53,568 nt of DNA, taken from assembly GCF_000331305.1 (NCBI RefSeq), contig NZ_KB217478.1:10976-64543 (forward strand), written 5' to 3'. The notes beneath the pieces were generated by a model. It worked only from the letters and a program-made list of their open reading frames with translations. It ran no database searches and was not told the origin of the DNA. Numbering within the stretch: position 1 is the stretch's first letter; the number at the start of each line of letters is the position of its first letter. Shown piece after piece: positions 50,998-53,568 of this stretch. The translations under genes were made by a program, and so were the position numbers. Source of the DNA: Calothrix sp. PCC 7103. Lineage in GTDB: Bacteria; Cyanobacteriota; Cyanobacteriia; Cyanobacteriales; Nostocaceae.

Positions 50998-51651
50998 TTA
51001 AGGCGCCTTTACCCGCAGCAAACAATAATCCCCGGCGCCTCGTTTCTCTTTTGCTGCTATTATACGTTGGGCATTAACTTTGGTACAGTTAAGATTGGTC
51101 AATCTTTCTGAGTTCCAAGTCATAATACGACGCGCGAGCTTACCTTCAGGACTATTCGACCATTGCAAAGTTTCAACTTCAGCAACAGTTAACTTTCTTG
51201 GTTTAATGGGTGCGTATCCACCAGCGAGCCATACGGGAACAGCTAACCCAGCTAAAACTCCAAACCCAATCGTTGCTATTAGTATTCCTAATGCTGGTAT
51301 CATCACTTTTAAACGACTACGCTCTTTTGATTCGCTGTGCTTAATTAATCGGTCTACCATTTTACGAATTTCTATTTCCTGACCAGAGGTAGCTGTACGT
51401 TTGGCTTTTTCTAGTTGGTCGTAGATAGATTCTGACCAGCGCTTAAATAAGTTATCGAGTTCGTTAGGTTTATCTTCGAGTAATACCTGAAGTTGACCTG
51501 TTGCTAGCATCACGAGAAATAGCGGGTCGTTTGTAGAAAGTCCATGCTCAACTGTTATTGCTAAAACCCGTCTTTGAAAATCAGCGTCTTTACCTTCAAG
51601 TAAGCGATTCAAGAAGTTTTCTATTTTTGCTTGCCGTAAACTATGTACCAT
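50998..51651 (-). CDS. DUF6753-like membrane protein
   Basis: 217 residues from ATG 51651, which has AAGGA seven bases upstream and overlaps the preceding gene's end. Soluble helical N-terminus (NFLNRLLEGKDADFQRRVLA, TNDPLFLVMLATGQLQVLLE), a single hydrophobic hairpin or helix (about 116-144, PALGILIATIGFGVLAGLAV), and a basic C-terminal domain. I associate the FLVMLATGQLQ pattern with the DUF6753 family of cyanobacterial plasmids; moderately sure. It is the third gene of the ParA-like operon. Confidence 0.6.
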   Translation of the reverse strand: MVHSLRQAKIENFLNRLLEGKDADFQRRVLAITVEHGLSTNDPLFLVMLATGQLQVLLEDKPNELDNLFKRWSESIYDQLEKAKRTATSGQEIEIRKMVDRLIKHSESKERSRLKVMIPALGILIATIGFGVLAGLAVPVWLAGGYAPIKPRKLTVAEVETLQWSNSPEGKLARRIMTWNSERLTNLNCTKVNAQRIIAAKEKRGAGDYCLLRVKAP

Positions 51652-52588
51652 AATCAATTCCTTTCTGTTGGTTTGAGCTTTCAGGTTGAGAGTGGCTTTG
51701 GCTTGATAGCAGCGTAGAAACTTCTATTTCATGGGATTGAAGCAATGAGGTAAACTCAATTGCGTCAGCTTGCTTTAGCTCCTCCATCACTTCTCCATCT
51801 AAAGTAGCAGCTAATATCGTGTGCCCATCAACAGAGTCAGACAATACAAAATAATCTGACTCAACATGAATCGTTACTTTCCCAGTTGGAGGTAAGATAA
51901 ACTCGCTTGTATCATGAGTTTGATACTCCTCTATAATTTTATCTACAATTGCCTGTTCAATTTCTAGTAACTCAGCTTTTTCCAACTGTGGTGTGTAGAT
52001 TATTTCATTTGTAATTATATCAGTCATAATAGGCGCCTCTTGTTCAAACGATTGATTTATTTGATATGTGTCTGCTTCTTCTTGAAGCAAATCGTCTGGA
52101 GAAGAACGTAAAATTATTTCTCCTAACATCTCTAAATTAGGGATACTAATACTTAGCTGATTTGAGGTAGTAGAGTTAACAGTCTCTTTAGTATCATCCG
52201 AATCGTTATTGTTATCATTCAAACGTTTCCTCTCATCAACAAATTCTGACGATTGGACAAATTTCTTACTATGTAACACTTCTTGAATATACTCGTGGCT
52301 AAAAACCTGGTCAAATATTTGACTTTTTGTTGTATATTCTAAACTCGGTCCCAGGCTTCTATACGATGATAAGCTCCACTCACCAACATTATTAATATGA
52401 CCGCAAATCATAAATTCTCCTGATTCATGAGCCAAAAACCATTCTTTCTCAATTCCCAAGTTCTGTAATACTGGGTTTTCTGCGGTAAGGATATACAGGC
52501 GCCCCATATACTGGTTATCTTCACTTGTTGTAACATCGTAGTTTAAGGCGCTATCTGTAGAATATAGAAACTTAAATTGATATGACAT
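51641..52588 (-). CDS. Hypothetical protein of the ParA-like operon
   Basis: 315 residues from ATG 52588, four bases after the ParA-like stop. N-terminal ~110 residues are beta-rich (YMGRLYILTAENPVLQNLGI, FLAHESGEFMICGHINN). A low-complexity Asn/Asp/Ser stretch follows (NDNNNDSDDTKETVNSTTS), then an acidic helical region (LEKAELLEIEQAIVDKIIEE). No known domain. The tight operon suggests a complex with the ATPase and the DUF6753-like protein. Confidence 0.65.
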   Translation of the reverse strand: MSYQFKFLYSTDSALNYDVTTSEDNQYMGRLYILTAENPVLQNLGIEKEWFLAHESGEFMICGHINNVGEWSLSSYRSLGPSLEYTTKSQIFDQVFSHEYIQEVLHSKKFVQSSEFVDERKRLNDNNNDSDDTKETVNSTTSNQLSISIPNLEMLGEIILRSSPDDLLQEEADTYQINQSFEQEAPIMTDIITNEIIYTPQLEKAELLEIEQAIVDKIIEEYQTHDTSEFILPPTGKVTIHVESDYFVLSDSVDGHTILAATLDGEVMEELKQADAIEFTSLLQSHEIEVSTLLSSQSHSQPESSNQQKGIDYGT

Positions 52589-52592
52589 AAAG

Positions 52593-53330
52593 TTAACTTT
52601 TTACATCTAAGTTTTGTTTGGCGGGTTGTTTCTCTTTTGACCAAAGCTGTGTGCGTTCAATAGCTAGATGTGATTCCTCCAAGAAAGTAGATAGTCGCTG
52701 CTGTGACATAATTGGCATCGTCTCTTCGATGTTAGGAGCATCAAATCGAAACTTATTTGAGTCAATAAAATATCTGTCACCCGGATACAGTAAGGGAAAA
52801 TCAATGATTTTGAGAGTATTTTTATACTTATTGGTCAGTGTTTTATAAGCATGATTGTCATTTAGAAAGCTCCAATCGTCTGTTTTACCTAAATTGCGAA
52901 CAAAGACATGCAGCATTTTGTCCTTATGTAAATTAATTGATTGATAGAATAAGTCAATTGACTCAAAACCTCCATCACAAACAAACCATTTACATACATC
53001 CACACCATACTTTGAGGCAACCTCTAATAATTTTCCCCTATGAATCCAATTGTTGACTTTTGGAAACACATTTGCAGGAAGGTTGACAATAACTGGTTTC
53101 TTTCGAGCTAGTTCAAAAATTACATCTGCTTTGTCCCCCTTATTTAGAGCTTCGCTAAATTCGGCATCAACTGCAGTGGGGTAGAAGCGTTTTACATCTT
53201 GATTCGTTATATCCGTATCAACCAAAGCGTGTTCCAACTTTTTGTTAATTGCGTACTGCACCATGACGCGCGCGAATAGCGACTTCCCGACACCTCCCTT
53301 TTCTCCATCGATTAGATGTATTCTGCCCAT
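52593..53330 (-). CDS. ParA/MinD-like P-loop ATPase
   Basis: 245 residues counted from MGRIHLIDGEKGGVGKS (ATG 53330), because the frame further upstream overlaps another gene. Deviant Walker A GEKGGVGKS (9-17) with the signature first Lys, and ALVDTDITNQDV (35-46, switch region). The rest diverges from standard ParA: the second Walker B is PVIVNLPANVF. Such ATPases position plasmids or large complexes, or act in mobilisation (TraL-like). The operon with a DUF6753-like membrane protein suggests plasmid maintenance or transfer. Confidence 0.75.
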   Translation of the reverse strand: MGRIHLIDGEKGGVGKSLFARVMVQYAINKKLEHALVDTDITNQDVKRFYPTAVDAEFSEALNKGDKADVIFELARKKPVIVNLPANVFPKVNNWIHRGKLLEVASKYGVDVCKWFVCDGGFESIDLFYQSINLHKDKMLHVFVRNLGKTDDWSFLNDNHAYKTLTNKYKNTLKIIDFPLLYPGDRYFIDSNKFRFDAPNIEETMPIMSQQRLSTFLEESHLAIERTQLWSKEKQPAKQNLDVKS

Positions 53331-53352
53331 ATACTGTATTGCATCTCCACTT

Positions 53353-53568
53353 TCAAAATATTTCACTATCTGTTGTGATTCCTGCCAAATTCCACATTTG
53401 CAGTTCAGAATTATCCATTTCGTCTTCTGTATCAGGTGTTGGTATTTGATAAGGCGCCAGTTCTTGGGAGTTATCAACTTCGATTGCTACTCCTCCAAAT
53501 GCACTGTACAAAATACGATTGACTTTTGCTTCCTCTACCTGAATTACAGTACATAAGTATTTCAGGTG
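53353..53568 (-). CDS. C-terminal end of a gene running off the window
   Basis: 72 codons (71 residues) are open from the window edge to a TGA at 53353-53355. The visible sequence is QVEEAKVNRILYSAFGGVAI then an acidic Pro-rich tail (DNSQELAPYQIPTPDTEDEM). It ends 22 bases before the ParA-like ATG, so it is the first visible gene of that operon. No family can be named from this piece. Confidence 0.65.
   Translation of the reverse strand, partial: HLKYLCTVIQVEEAKVNRILYSAFGGVAIEVDNSQELAPYQIPTPDTEDEMDNSELQMWNLAGITTDSEIF

Overview
The window looks like part of a plasmid, or a plasmid-like replicon, from a filamentous heterocyst-type (Nostocales) cyanobacterium. Three things point there: a CyRepA1-type plasmid replication protein with its own small repressor, families typical of cyanobacterial plasmids (Uma2, DUF6876-like, DUF2887-like, CHAT, LRV repeats), and a purine/pyrimidine foldback repeat of the kind scattered through Nostoc genomes. 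The DNA is AT-rich. The palindrome GGCGCC is studded through it (about one hundred sites by eye), while the usual cyanobacterial HIP1 octamer GCGATCGC was seen once, inside leuS.

Layout. 1-2.6 kb is decayed sequence: CHAT, DUF2887 and LRV-repeat remnants. 2.9-12.4 kb is a co-directional operon of small membrane proteins, two cell-wall hydrolases (NlpC/P60-like and phage-lysozyme-like), an FtsK/SpoIIIE-type DNA pump and a RusA-like resolvase. A TnpB gene sits inside it. This resembles a DNA-transfer module built around an FtsK motor rather than a classical VirB/VirD4 system. A tRNA-like gene and a Cys-rich protein follow. 15.3-20.0 kb is a tight three-gene operon: an Hsp70-like ATPase with a TPR-like tail, an SF1 (UvrD-like) helicase and an unrecognised protein. 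20.2-24.4 kb holds metabolic-type genes, several frameshifted or truncated. 24.6-31.9 kb is a string of small accessory genes, several preceded by the same short leader motif GGCTCACGCC. A complete leuS follows on the minus strand and has no GGCGCC site, which suggests separate acquisition.

35.2-38.8 kb is the replication region: CyRepA1-family initiator, XRE regulator and a symmetric operator-like array. 40-42.6 kb has more small genes. 42.8-47.2 kb encodes what I consider the most interesting object: a large protein, now split in two by a 181-bp foldback repeat, that carries in order the landmarks of two-barrel RNA polymerases of the QDE-1/YonO/cellular-RdRP class (Q-x-R-x-G-x-K, R-x-P, DxDGD, an EN-x-IG-x-x-AN helix and an A-x-x-x-x-x-KxG helix). 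An HNH nuclease pair lies between the true 3' end of this gene and a degenerate second copy of that end.

The right end carries an alpha/beta hydrolase, a uracil-DNA-glycosylase-like protein, a Uma2 protein and a ParA-like ATPase operon running off the window. Function calls rest on motif reading only; no database search was possible.
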